DNA of 64,000 bases from Pseudo-nitzschia pungens (lineage: Eukaryota > Bacillariophyta > Bacillariophyceae > Bacillariales > Bacillariaceae). Of this stretch, positions 47,027 through 56,797 are shown in pieces. The stretch covers positions 496,001 to 560,000 of the forward strand of contig CM074769.1 of assembly GCA_037355855.1 (NCBI GenBank), read 5' to 3'. Both the position numbers and the translations under genes were made by a program. Positions within the stretch are counted from its first letter, which is position 1. Each line of letters opens with the position of its first letter. The notes beneath the pieces were generated by a model, which saw nothing but the letters and a program-made list of their open reading frames with translations, did no database searches and was not told the origin of the DNA.

Positions 47027-47541
47027 TCTTCACCTTTGGTCTGTAGCTACCTTCCATCCGCGATAAAAGTGGCATAAATTGAGGTTACGACCTTGTATTT
47101 GACTTCTTACTACTAAATGATGTAAAGGTGTTGATAACTGTAGGCATTTTGGCTGTGGGGCAAGAACGAAAGACCAAAAACTGGAAAGTGCTCCTCTAAA
47201 ACCTTCAATGATCTGGGGAAAAAATGGTAGGTGTGAAAAAAGAGATATCCTGCAACCTGCTGGTGTCGCTGAGAAGCTGATACGAAGTATTTGTTTCAGG
47301 TGCAGAAGCGAAAGTTCCGCAAACCAAGCCTATAGACATTTGTGTTGTTTCAAAAAAAAAAAAAAATGAATCGTTTCATGAACAACATTATGATGCTACT
47401 CCTCCTCCTCCGAGTTCTGCTGATTGGCGATTGAAGACGACGAAAAACTAGCAAGCAGTAAAATCGACTTGGTGGTGAAATGTACGGTTCTTGTTCGCAG
47501 GAAACTGGGGACTACTACTAGCATCATCATTGATCGCAAGA

Positions 47542-47850
47542 GATGATATTTGTTCCGACGTGTTTCACGTGATCTCCTAGAAGACTTTTCCAAACTGAGG
47601 AGGATTGACGAGGAGTTTGCATTCCTCCTCCTAAATGCAGAGGAAAATGACACGGCACTCTTTCTTGTTTGGTGTCCACCTCGGGGTCTCTAGACGATAT
47701 TCGTTCCCACATGCTTCGTGTGATCTCTTGAACGTTTCTGAGAAACCGAGGAGGATTGGACGAGTGTGTATTCTTCCTCAATGCAAACGAAAATAATACG
47801 GCGCTCTTTCTTGTTCGATGCTCGTCAAAAATCTACCTCGGGGTCTTGTA
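47542..47850. repeat. diverged tandem duplication of about 155 bp
   Basis: Copy one is 47542-47692 and copy two 47693-47850. Both begin GA(T/C)GATATT(T/C)GTTCC and continue TTC(A/G)(C/T)GTGATCTC. GAGGAGGATT(G), GGC(A/G)CTCTTTCTTGTT and CTACCTCGGGGTCT-type words occur in the same order. Substitutions and small indels separate the copies. No coding capacity is recognised. Confidence 0.75.
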
Positions 47851-48488
47851 CACACGAAACTTAATTGATGATGTTCGTGTGCACCAGGTACGCGAACTGT
47901 ATTTCCACCAAGTCAAGCCAAACAAGAACAAGCCATCATCATTTCGATTCCGTACTAGTAACTTTCTTTCTTCGATACGCGTTTTTTTCGAGGCAACCGA
48001 ACGTTCCGTCACCAAATTTCTGGATGTTGGAGGATGCGTCGTAGAGACAGATCGAAAGAGAGGCATCGTTTTCACAAACTATGTGCAGTCGACTAATTCG
48101 CATGTTTGTCATCGAGGAGAGGAACTCTCGACTCACCAAGCGCATCCCTCTCTCTATTCGAAGGGAGGATTATGATTGCATAACAACTTACAAAACCAAA
48201 AGTGCGCAAAGCTTCGGGGGTGACGATCAGAGTTTATACAATCACGACCATCGGTGCCGATTTTGTTGGCTACCTTTGATTTCTCCGCGGAACTTATTCT
48301 TGGATGGACACTCTAGTCATTTCTCACTAGGACCGGAACGAATAGTCGAAGAAAAGAACGTTCTGTGTTTACCGATGGAATGGGTTGCCTATGGCCTGTT
48401 TCGAAACTACATTCGACCATATACTATTGGAACAATACCGTTCGCTTCGTGATTCTTTCGTTTATAAACGATTCGAGCTATTCTTAGT

Positions 48489-48698
48489 TCACGTCATGTT
48501 TGAATCGGTCGAGGTTTTACGCATAGAAATTGTGCTGGCGAAACGATGATGAGTATATTCCATCCAATAGCTCCAGAGACCGGGCACGCCAACTCCGTTC
48601 CTTGTCGGAATGATCCCTCCCGCAAACGCAGCGGAAATCAGCGCTCCGGAAAAATGGTAACATCGGTGGAAGAGAATTCGTGATTTAAATCGTGTCAT
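48489..48698 (-). CDS. possible small membrane protein or exon
   Basis: A 69-codon frame with an ATG and one hydrophobic segment (GALISAAFAGGIIP), then VPGLWSYWMEYTHH. An acceptor-like TACTTAG lies just upstream, so this could be the last exon of a gene beginning near 48925 (MAGSLLSDVKFLVP). Size and shape recall small mitochondrial inner-membrane subunits, but no family is recognised and the splice could not be fixed. Confidence 0.25.
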   Translation of the reverse strand: MTRFKSRILFHRCYHFSGALISAAFAGGIIPTRNGVGVPGLWSYWMEYTHHRFASTISMRKTSTDSNMT

Positions 48699-49189
48699 TC
48701 CTTTTCTAAGTACAATCCCGCTCCCTACCCAAGATCAATCGATGCTCGGTTGCTATCGATTCGATTGGATTCGATACGATACGATACGATTCGAATCGAT
48801 TCGATCCATCTCTCCCGAACTCGTGCATCGAAATTCCCTGTGGGCGGCTTCCAAGATCGGCAAGTCGTTGACCCGACCGGTTGTTCGTTTTTGGGACCAA
48901 GAACTTGACGTCCGAAAGCAATGATCCCGCCATCGTTCCCGTGGTAGATCTCGATGCGACGGATGGTACGGCAGTCGGTATATCGTCGCTCCTCGCGGCG
49001 CGCATTCGTCTTCGAAGAAACCGCGATTCCGAATATATTGCCATCGCGGAATGATCCTGTCCCAGCGCATGGCACGAAACAGGGGTCGTTTCCCTGTTTC
49101 GTTGCGGGCATTCGCTGCGGTAGCGGGACACGTTCTCGACAACGAATCCATCCATCCATCGATCGATCGATCGATCGAAAAAGGCCGCC

Positions 49190-49441
49190 TCACTTTCCCT
49201 TGGTCTTTTTGATTCGTTTTTTCGGAACGGGCGGTTCGATGACGTCGTTCTGGAATCCGCAGAGCAGGGCCTCCTTTGCCAGGATCTCCAGCTGGCACTG
49301 CAGGTCTTCCTCCTCTTTTTGCAGGCTCTTCAGAAGCAGGACCATGTTCGAACACTCGGCCTGGATCGTAGAGATGTCATCGCTCTCGGTCGAGGACCCC
49401 GCTCCGTCGTTCTTTTCTTGTTTCGGCATTCCGTTGCTCAT
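49190..49441 (-). CDS. small coiled-coil protein, 83 residues
   Basis: One exon starting MSNGMPKQEKND. Residues 25-60 form a predicted coiled coil (ECSNMVLLLKSLQKEEEDL), followed by a basic tail PVPKKRIKKTKGK resembling a nuclear localisation signal. Function is not recognised. Heptad-like spacing and a downstream basic end suggest a small subunit of a larger complex. Confidence 0.5.
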   Translation of the reverse strand: MSNGMPKQEKNDGAGSSTESDDISTIQAECSNMVLLLKSLQKEEEDLQCQLEILAKEALLCGFQNDVIEPPVPKKRIKKTKGK

Positions 49442-49926
49442 GGTTCTGTTGTTCTGTTGTCAATTGGAGGTGGTGGTGGAAAGCAAAGAAATAATGCGAG
49501 AGTTGCCTGGCGCTTTCGAGTTTGCTGCGAGTCTTCCTTGAATTTCCTTCGTGCAACACTCTCAACAACTTTCCGGAACTCTTTCCCCGACGACGGAGCT
49601 GATGATGGATGATAAGGTTACGGAAAATTACGAGAAATTTGCCACTTGGTATTTCGTTTCTGTTGTACGTAAGTTTAATGTACCAATTCTACGAGAGAAA
49701 ACCCCTGACGGACGAAGGACTGACAGTCACATCTCAAAACTCAGGCCGAGTTTCGCGAAAGGAGTAAGACTCAAATGCCCAACAACACGTGAGTGAACGA
49801 CGTGAGAGTTTCTTGTTCCCATTACAAGCAGTGCCGCGCAGCTTTATGACCATCGCAACAACAAGTGTTGGAAGCTTTCGAATCCTTGCACCAAGACATC
49901 ATTCATCCACCCACCGAAGCAACAGA
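49442..49926. other. divergent spacer
   Basis: Shared 5' region of the coiled-coil and SDF2 genes. It includes an in-frame upstream ATG at 49846 that could extend SDF2 by 27 residues. Confidence 0.5.
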
Positions 49927-50655
49927 ATGGTTCGTTCGATTTCGATTTCCACCGGACTCGTAGCGGGTCTCCTGCTCGCCGCCGCGGCTCCGCGGACCGC
50001 CGCCGCCGCCAGGTACAGCGATGCTCCCGACGACGCCGTCACCTGCGGTTCCGTCGTCAAGCTGACCCACGTCGAATCCTCTTCGTCCGGCAACAACAAA
50101 GAAATCTTCTTGCTGAACAGCGAACAAAAGAACCTGGGAGGCGGAAGCGGCCAGCAAATCGTCACCGTCGTCGGGGGGCAACCGACCGATCAAAACATGA
50201 TGTGGTGGGTCCGCGAGCCGCACGACCCCGATTCCCGGAAGGGAAGCGCGGCCTGCCAGGAGGGCACCGCCACCCCGGTCCGGTGCGGGGAGATCATCCG
50301 GCTGACCCACCTGCCGACCAGGGTCAACCTGCACTCGCACGAGGTGAAATCGCCGCTCAGCCGGCAGCAGGAGGTCAGCGGATTCGGACAGGGCGACGGC
50401 AACGGAGACAACGGAGACGACTGGAGGGTGGTCTGCGGCGCCTCGTCCGCCAAGTACTGGCGACGGGAGGCCAAGATCTATCTGCAGCACGTCGACACGA
50501 AGAAATATCTGGGGGCCAGCACCAGCGTGAGGTTCACCCACCAGAATTGCGGGCACAACTGCCCCATCCTCAACCACCTGGAGGCCTTCTCCCGGGGAGC
50601 CCAGGACCGATACGGAGAGTGGTTCGTGGAGGGCGGGGTTCACATCCACCACTGA
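49927..50655 (+). CDS. SDF2: SDF2-like MIR-domain protein of the ER lumen
   Basis: Stromal-cell-derived-factor-2 proteins assist ER protein folding and quality control, in complex with ERdj3 in animals and plants. 242 residues. The signal peptide is residues 1-27 (ending PRTAAAA). Three MIR repeats follow: VTCGSVVKLTHVES, then RCGEIIRLTHLPTRVNLHSH and DWRVVCGASSAKYWRREAKI. The block SPLSRQQEVSGFG is diagnostic (SPLSGNQEVSAFG in animals). The protein ends HIHH rather than a canonical KDEL/HDEL, so retention may differ. ATG 49927 is chosen because the hydrophobic signal then begins directly; ATG 49846 would put 27 residues in front of it. Confidence 0.9.
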   Translation: MVRSISISTGLVAGLLLAAAAPRTAAAARYSDAPDDAVTCGSVVKLTHVESSSSGNNKEIFLLNSEQKNLGGGSGQQIVTVVGGQPTDQNMMWWVREPHDPDSRKGSAACQEGTATPVRCGEIIRLTHLPTRVNLHSHEVKSPLSRQQEVSGFGQGDGNGDNGDDWRVVCGASSAKYWRREAKIYLQHVDTKKYLGASTSVRFTHQNCGHNCPILNHLEAFSRGAQDRYGEWFVEGGVHIHH

Positions 50656-50726
50656 GCGGTGGCGTCCCGAGCGCGGATGATGCTGCAACAGGTCGTGCCT
50701 TTCACAATAACCGCAACGATGCGATG

Positions 50727-50756
50727 CTCAACTCAACTCAACTCAACTCAACTCAA
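50727..50756. repeat. (CTCAA)n pentanucleotide repeat
   Basis: About six CTCAA units in the SDF2 3' region. Confidence 0.85.
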
Positions 50757-52030
50757 TCAAACAGACAGACAGATTTTATCTTTCGTGTTAGTGCCAAAAG
50801 TTGTTTTCCATTGAACACGGAATCTGATTCATTGGCCCTCACGGGGGCTCGCGTAGTTTTGGAGTACGGGTGAATTCCAAAGTAGTGCTAGTAGTCGTTG
50901 GAACAAGATATCTCTGACATTGGTTTCCTATCGATTCGAAGGCCATGATGCCGAAGGCGCCCTGTCGTTCACCCATGAGAATTTTAGGCGACTACAGTTT
51001 TCTTTCGCGACACTCCTGCGTTCTTTTTGCAAACCTCCGACACGAGTGTTGATGCTTTGTAGGGACATCACTGACTCGTCCTTTGTTTTGCGCATCTGTA
51101 CGAAGCAACCCAGATTTCGTATACGATTCGGGGAGAGACCCATCATCTTCGACTGATGCGTTTCGATGATGGCCAGTTCCAAAACCTATATACCCCTATC
51201 CGGCATGCAAAAATTGTGCCACCCAGTCATACGAAAGGAATAGTGCTGGTCACTGCGAGAGAAAGTACGTACGCGTTGTTGGAACCTCCCTCGTGCGAAT
51301 GTATCCGGAACCCCGCGAACAGAGAATGCCAATACACCTCCCGGGGTAACCAGAAAGACAGGCAAGCGCAGCAGACAATACCAAATTTTCATCCATGCTT
51401 TTCGGTCCACGGAATGCGGTTTGTACACAGTTGTTTTTTTTCATGGCCGTCGAGAGCGTTGGTGGTAGGCTTATACGAAATCCAAGAATGCACATGAGCC
51501 ATACTACTACTCGCGCAATACTAGTATTATGATGTGCCTGCAATACACTATTGTTCTACTACATTCTAGTAGGTGTAGTTGGGGTATCCCTACTAGTACT
51601 AGTCCTATTGCTTCATTCGGAACGATGTTTCACGCAATTTGGGAATGGGGCTTGGTGTGGAAGCACGCAATTAGAGAGAATGGAGGAGCTTCTGATGGAA
51701 GCTTTCCGATAAGACATGGCAGCAGGTATACCGTATTCTAGTTTCAGACCTCGATTTTTTTTTTTCCTCTGGTTGTCGTGCACAGTACCAGTAGTGGTTG
51801 CAATAGTTTTCATATTGCGAAACAACAAGAATGAGTTTGTTCCGAGTCGGTCGCATATGAATACTAGTAGCACCGCCGATGGGCAGGTGCCAATAGAATG
51901 TACAGTAGTAGAGCCGCGACGAATTCGGTTACAAGAATTCTTTGTTGAAAAGCCTTGATAAGGGGTTGGAGGGTGCTTGTTCTTGTACAGCCTGATGCAA
52001 ATGCAAATCTTACTACTAGGAGAGATGGAA

Positions 52031-52049
52031 CTACTACTACTAGTAGTAG
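52031..52049. repeat. ACT/AGT palindromic repeat
   Basis: ACTACTACTAGTAGTAG with an ACTAGT centre. Confidence 0.8.
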
Positions 52050-52387
52050 AACTCATGACACAAAGGAGTATATCACTCTCTCCTCGTTTCCTACCCACAA
52101 TGAAAGGAGGAACGCGAAACAATTGCTCCTTTCATTTCTGAAGAAGTTCTATTTCGTAAACCTTACTCCTATTCTGAAATACGAAGTAACATATCATTAC
52201 CTTGTAGATGAAGTATTAACAGTTGCATACCTATATATATTACTTCATTATTTCACTAATTTTGATTGGTTGCACAATATGTATTACAGGCATGTAAGAT
52301 CTTTTAGTTTTGTTCGTACGGTATTCGGTTGATTCCGAGGTCGTATTCTTCTTGTTTTCCCGAACCTCAACCACTTTGTTTCGTTGG

Positions 52388-52406
52388 TAAGGTTTACGTA
52401 ACCTTA
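52388..52406. repeat. inverted repeat of the GTAAGGTTAC family
   Basis: TAAGGTT and AACCTTA arms around a five-base centre. Confidence 0.7.
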
Positions 52407-52542
52407 ATTACTCGTAGGTGTGAATACAAGGTGCGGTATTTTATATTGTTGAATACACCTAAGATTAGTGAGAATTTTTTGGTCTGTTAGCCAGCAGGCA
52501 CGGATGGAATCGATTGATGGCGGAGTGACACCAGACGACATC

Positions 52543-52590
52543 ATCAACAATTCTTCGTGTTCCAACATCAACAATTCTTTGTGTTCCAAC
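52543..52590. repeat. 24-bp direct tandem duplication
   Basis: Two copies of ATCAACAATTCTTCGTGTTC plus CAAC differ by a single C/T change. Confidence 0.85.
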
Positions 52591-53163
52591 TTCGGGTTCG
52601 TTGGTATGGGGTCACGACTTAATTATTGATGCTCGCTTTTCTGTGAAAGTCAGTAGAAGTCATACTGAAAACGATTCAACGACTCAATTTTGATAGGTCA
52701 TCACTTAATTGTACTACGAATCAATCACCCGAACATCGTCTTATGATGATAAGGTTGTCAAAGCGTCTACCCACTCATCGTTGTCCGGAGAACAGGTAGG
52801 TTCTCCCAATCCATATTCCCTACCGATGATAATTAATGATACTTCGTTAAAAATTGAAGTTCCGAGAGAGTTCCGAGAATTTACACACTGACGCGTAGTT
52901 CTCCTTTCAAATCCAAAATGACATCAACTCCTTCGTTCCTCCTCCATACCGCTTCCTAATCCATGACAGACACCATATGGCAGCACAGGCACGTGGATCA
53001 GAACGTATTTTTTTCTGAAGTGAAATTTCAAAATACCGCCTCCGACCATCGGTTGCCGCACCAATAATATCGGCAGCGAACCAAATAATAGAAAAAACAC
53101 AAAACACCAAATACAGTACGGTAAGACTATTTACCTGCGTGAAGGACGCATTCGATTAGCGTG

Positions 53164-54651
53164 ATGATACTCGAGCGTTGGTTTAATTCTGGAGACAACA
53201 ACGAGGCGCGAATGCTACAGCAGGCATCGATGTCGTCGTCAATACCAACTACCAAACCGATTCAGCAAGGAAAATGCGAGCCCCTTTCGAGCGAGGACGA
53301 GAAGTCCTGCCAAGAGCTCTTAAAGGGGTGTGAGATGTTTCACAGACTTTCCGGAGGTCAAATCGAGACTCTTGCGCGCGACATGAATGTTCGATCGTAC
53401 AAGCGGAACGAAATTATTGTCAACCAGGGGAGCCCCGTCACCTCCTTCTTCCTGGTGAAGGACGGAGACATCCGCCGCGAATTTGTCGACCCAGATTCGG
53501 GTCGGAAACACAGGGTCGAGTTCGAAATCAAGGCTCGCTCCATACATTCCATGAGTATCTTGGGTGGGGATCGTGCCCACGACACTGTGAAATGCGACCA
53601 AAACACATGCAAGCTGTTCGAAATGCCCCGCCAGCGCCTCATGAACATCATCGTCAACGAGGAACCGGAAATCGGGGTGGGGATTGCCAAGTCTCTCGCA
53701 AGCTACGTGCGGGAAGTTTCCAAAAAATATCGAACTCCGCTGTTTGAGCAACAGCAGCAAATCATTCAAAGCATGCCCGCTGTCATGGTCGCAGCAGGAA
53801 TCGAATCGTACTACAGAAGCGCACTCAATTCCCAGGTGAATCGAGTCCTCACGGGAGTGAAAGCAGATCTATTCCCCAATATGCACATTCAGGTACCGAT
53901 GAGGGTAGCATATATTGCGGGATTCAAGGGATTGAGGGCATACTTGGATCGATACAATGAAGAAGACACATCCGTAGACATTGTTAACGACGATGGTACG
54001 AGCGCAACCATCACGGCAGAAAGTGAAACGGATGATTCCAATCGCAAGTTTTGGAAGCGGCTCGGCATTGCCATAGCACCGGGAATTATCATGACGCCCT
54101 TGTCGAGTGTTTTGGAAGCGAGCAATGCAGGTCACCTCAACAAGGAATCAATGACCACGCGATGGATTCGCGGTATAACGGCAAGGTGCGGGAGAGAAAT
54201 TCTGTTCGGGCTCGGCCTGAACCAAATGAGCGACTACTTTCAGGAGCGGTTGCAGTTCCCCGACAGACCCATGCTGAGCAACATGGTTGGTAGCTTAATG
54301 GGTGGTGTTGTGAGTGGATATCTAAGTCATGTGCCACACAATCTATCGACGTACAAGCTGTTGGAGCCCCATCGATCCTATCCCGATTTGTACTTGAATG
54401 TCTTCGTCGAACGAAGTGTTCCACCCTTTTTGGAACGGTATTTGGCCCGCCAGGCACACGGTGCCAGTGCTTCTGTGGACGGTGCTTCTGCCGCTATCGT
54501 GAACTATAGTCATTCCCAGCAAGCAGTGCGTTTCATGGCCGCAACCATCTTTCCCCGAGGCCTAATGGTGCGAACTGTCCAAATCGTTGGCTCGTTCATC
54601 ATTCTGAACGGGACAATAAATTATTTTACCCTATTGCAGCAACGTCAATGA
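53164..54651 (+). CDS. cyclic-nucleotide-binding-like domain joined to a membrane region
   Basis: 495 residues, single exon. Residues 55-180 follow the cNMP-binding fold: LSGGQIETLARDMNVRSYKR, then NEIIVNQGSPVTSFFLVKDG and FEIKARSIHSMSILGGDRAH. The phosphate-binding cassette expected as FGE(L)AL...RxA is only partly present, so nucleotide binding is doubtful. The C-terminal half has several moderately hydrophobic segments (IAIAPGIIMTPLSSVLE, MVGSLMGGVVSGYLSHVPHN, TIFPRGLMVRTVQIVGSFII). Their spacing and the Gly pattern weakly recall mitochondrial carriers, but no PX(D/E)XX(K/R) signature is seen. A membrane protein regulated by a sensor-like N-terminus is the cautious reading. ATG 53164 is the first in frame; ATG 53212 is possible. 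Confidence 0.7.
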   Translation: MILERWFNSGDNNEARMLQQASMSSSIPTTKPIQQGKCEPLSSEDEKSCQELLKGCEMFHRLSGGQIETLARDMNVRSYKRNEIIVNQGSPVTSFFLVKDGDIRREFVDPDSGRKHRVEFEIKARSIHSMSILGGDRAHDTVKCDQNTCKLFEMPRQRLMNIIVNEEPEIGVGIAKSLASYVREVSKKYRTPLFEQQQQIIQSMPAVMVAAGIESYYRSALNSQVNRVLTGVKADLFPNMHIQVPMRVAYIAGFKGLRAYLDRYNEEDTSVDIVNDDGTSATITAESETDDSNRKFWKRLGIAIAPGIIMTPLSSVLEASNAGHLNKESMTTRWIRGITARCGREILFGLGLNQMSDYFQERLQFPDRPMLSNMVGSLMGGVVSGYLSHVPHNLSTYKLLEPHRSYPDLYLNVFVERSVPPFLERYLARQAHGASASVDGASAAIVNYSHSQQAVRFMAATIFPRGLMVRTVQIVGSFIILNGTINYFTLLQQRQ

Positions 54652-55440
54652 GAAGGGAAATAAAAAATAACGGATTGTGTCTACAACAATTCAAGGTGTA
54701 TTTTGGCTCTTTCTTCCCAGCCGTAGAAATTGTCTGTCTCTTTTGCGAAGTACGTTGTGAAATATTTTCGGAATCTTTTTTGTGTACACGTAGTAAGGTA
54801 ACCTTACTCGCACAGTTCATGATTAGCTCGGCGGCTCCGCCCGAAGAGTGGAAAATGAAAAATCCATGCTGGAAAGCAGTTGACGGTTGTCGAAAGTTAC
54901 TTCTCTATCTACTCGTATTGCATTCGAAGAGAGAATATATCGATTATATAATATGGTGTTTACTGATAATTATTCAATAATAAATCTACAATTGCATACC
55001 CCACGTGCTCTGACGCAGAGCCATGATGTACTCACACTCTAACTGAATAGTGAGCAATTCTGTCCGTCTCGAACTTGTTACTTCAAATAGCTTCTCGATT
55101 CGAGAGCCATGATATTCTGCATACGATGTAAGTAAAATCGTAAGATCTTGAATTCTGTGTCCCGAACTTTTCCATAATAGTCCCGGATTCTGACATATTC
55201 CGATATTGTTTAATGTTTCGAACAAGAAAAGGATGGATAAGAATTGCTGCAACCAAAAAAAAGGATAATTGAAACGTAGTACCTTCCTCAAGGCATAGAT
55301 TTTCGTTAATCCACTTACTCAATTAATATTTTGCTGTTGTTGTTGTTGTTGTTGTAGTAATGATAATATACACTCCGTTGTTTCTCATGACGGATTATTC
55401 TTCTTTTGCAAAAGTCAGTTCAATATACCGTTTTGCGGTC
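54652..55440. other. convergent AT-rich spacer
   Basis: No supported gene. It holds an inverted repeat at 54792-54808 and a GTT run at 55333-55354. Confidence 0.5.
54792..54808. repeat. inverted repeat of the GTAAGGTTAC family
   Basis: AGTAAGGT and ACCTTACT arms around one base. Confidence 0.75.
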
Positions 55441-56797
55441 TTAGCTCAACAAAAAGGGACTGCTGGTCTGATCAGCACCGGGTCCGCTGTCCATCAAAAA
55501 ATAGAGGTTTTCTTCATCGATATCAATGTCGATGGTCTCTTCCAACTTGAATGGTTCGATGCGGCACTCAATGGGGAATTCAAAGGGGCCGGTATTGACA
55601 ACTCGCATAACGTTCGTCAAGATCGGATCGGGCAAGTCCAACACACAAAAGAAAGGTCTTGCCTTTCCGTCTTCCGTTGATATCTCCAATACCTGTTTCA
55701 CATTGTTTGGACCCTCCAAGATTTCGATCCTAGCATTGATTGGGTTCTTCTCACTAGTGATCAAGATTTGTACCCTCTGGATGTTGGCTTCTAATGGGAC
55801 AACGTACGTTGCGCCGCCACCCTGCACCGTTTTGGGACGCGCCTGGTCCCAGAGTTGCTGCAGGGTAAACTTTGCGAGCTGGTTGTATCCAGCACCACCC
55901 CCGGCGAGATGGTTTCCGTTCTGGTATATGTCGGCTTCCACGCACGCCTTCATGGGGAACTCCCCCTCCCCAGAATTTCTTACCGCAATGGCTGTGTGGC
56001 CACTGTAGGGTGTCGCAATGAAAGCACTGAGGGGCCGCGTGTCACCATTTTCGCTGTAGACGGATATTTTTTGTGGGGCATTCTCTCCTTGCCAGAGCTC
56101 AACGTCGGCTTTTAGGGGTCTGCCTTCTGTTTTTAGCAAGACTTGTACGGCTTCGAGGCGTTCGGAATTAAAGTCCCACGTTCTGAGTGAAGCCCCTTGA
56201 ATGGTTTGAGGAGCGTCTGTTTCCCAAATGTTTTTGACCTCTATCGCGGGAGTTACAACTGGATCCGTCGCCAATGTTATGGCACCACCGGCGGGTTGTG
56301 GCACCGGAGCAGGACGAGTCGGAATCGCATCGATGTACCGTTCCTCCTCGTCTCGGAAGGGAGTAAAGTCGTACGGGTTGGCAATGACTTCTGGTTGTGG
56401 GTACTGCGGATAAACCGAGTCATTAGCAGATTCATCAAAGTAGAGTTCGGTTTCAGTATTGTTCGCCTCCCATCTCCTCCTGCCTTACCGGGAAGTCAAA
56501 GGAAGGCTCGGGGAAAGAGTTGGATCCAAACGGAAACGGGTTTTGCTGCTGCTGGTATGTCGCTGTGGAATAGTTCTCTGCCATTCCGACACCACTTTCA
56601 TCGCCATTCTCCCCTAAGTAAGAGAAGGAATTCAGTGTAACGACTTGCTTACGCTTATTAGAGGTCTGGCGGCGATCGGGACTGCGTGTTACCTCCCGTC
56701 GCGATTGTGTAACGAACGCCTCGGTGGTTCTTTCGCCTTGGAAGACAGAACCATCCAGAAGCAACAAGAGAAGCGGGGAATTTCTAGATGAAACCAT
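55441..56797 (-). CDS. plastid-targeted protein with two tandem related domains, unknown function
   Basis: 423 residues in two exons, 56797-56489 and 56403-55441, with an 84-bp intron (GTAAGG...CCGCAG; junction FDFP|YPQPEV). The start MVSSRNSPLLLLLLDG gives a signal peptide. EAFVTQS follows, fitting the diatom plastid motif in which Phe occupies +1 of the cleavage site. A Gln/Pro-rich linker leads to two homologous units of about 85 residues. Unit one has VQVLLKTEGRPLKADVELWQG and FPMKACVEAD; unit two has VQILITSEKNPINARIEILEG and FPIECRIEPF. Both look beta-rich. Family not recognised; conserved proteins of this look exist in other diatoms in my memory. Without the intron the first exon ends after MGGEQY, so the splice is needed. 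Confidence 0.75.

Larger units (their letters stand above)
46518..49189. other. repeat-bearing spacer with no firmly supported gene
   Basis: Contains the poly(G) tract, ACT/AGT repeats at 47001-47026, a poly(A) run near 47350, and a diverged tandem duplication at 47542-47850. A plus-strand frame at 47756-48175 and minus-strand frames around 48489-49155 are open, but none has a recognised domain. GATTCGAATC-rich sequence lies at 48760-48810 and GATC repeats at 49157-49178. Confidence 0.5.
50656..53163. other. long AT-rich spacer, no supported gene
   Basis: Open frames at 51613-52122 (minus) and 51955-52332 (plus) lack recognisable features. The region carries a CTCAA repeat (50727-50756), an ACT/AGT repeat at 52031-52049, an inverted repeat at 52388-52406 and a 24-bp tandem duplication at 52543-52590. 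Confidence 0.5.
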
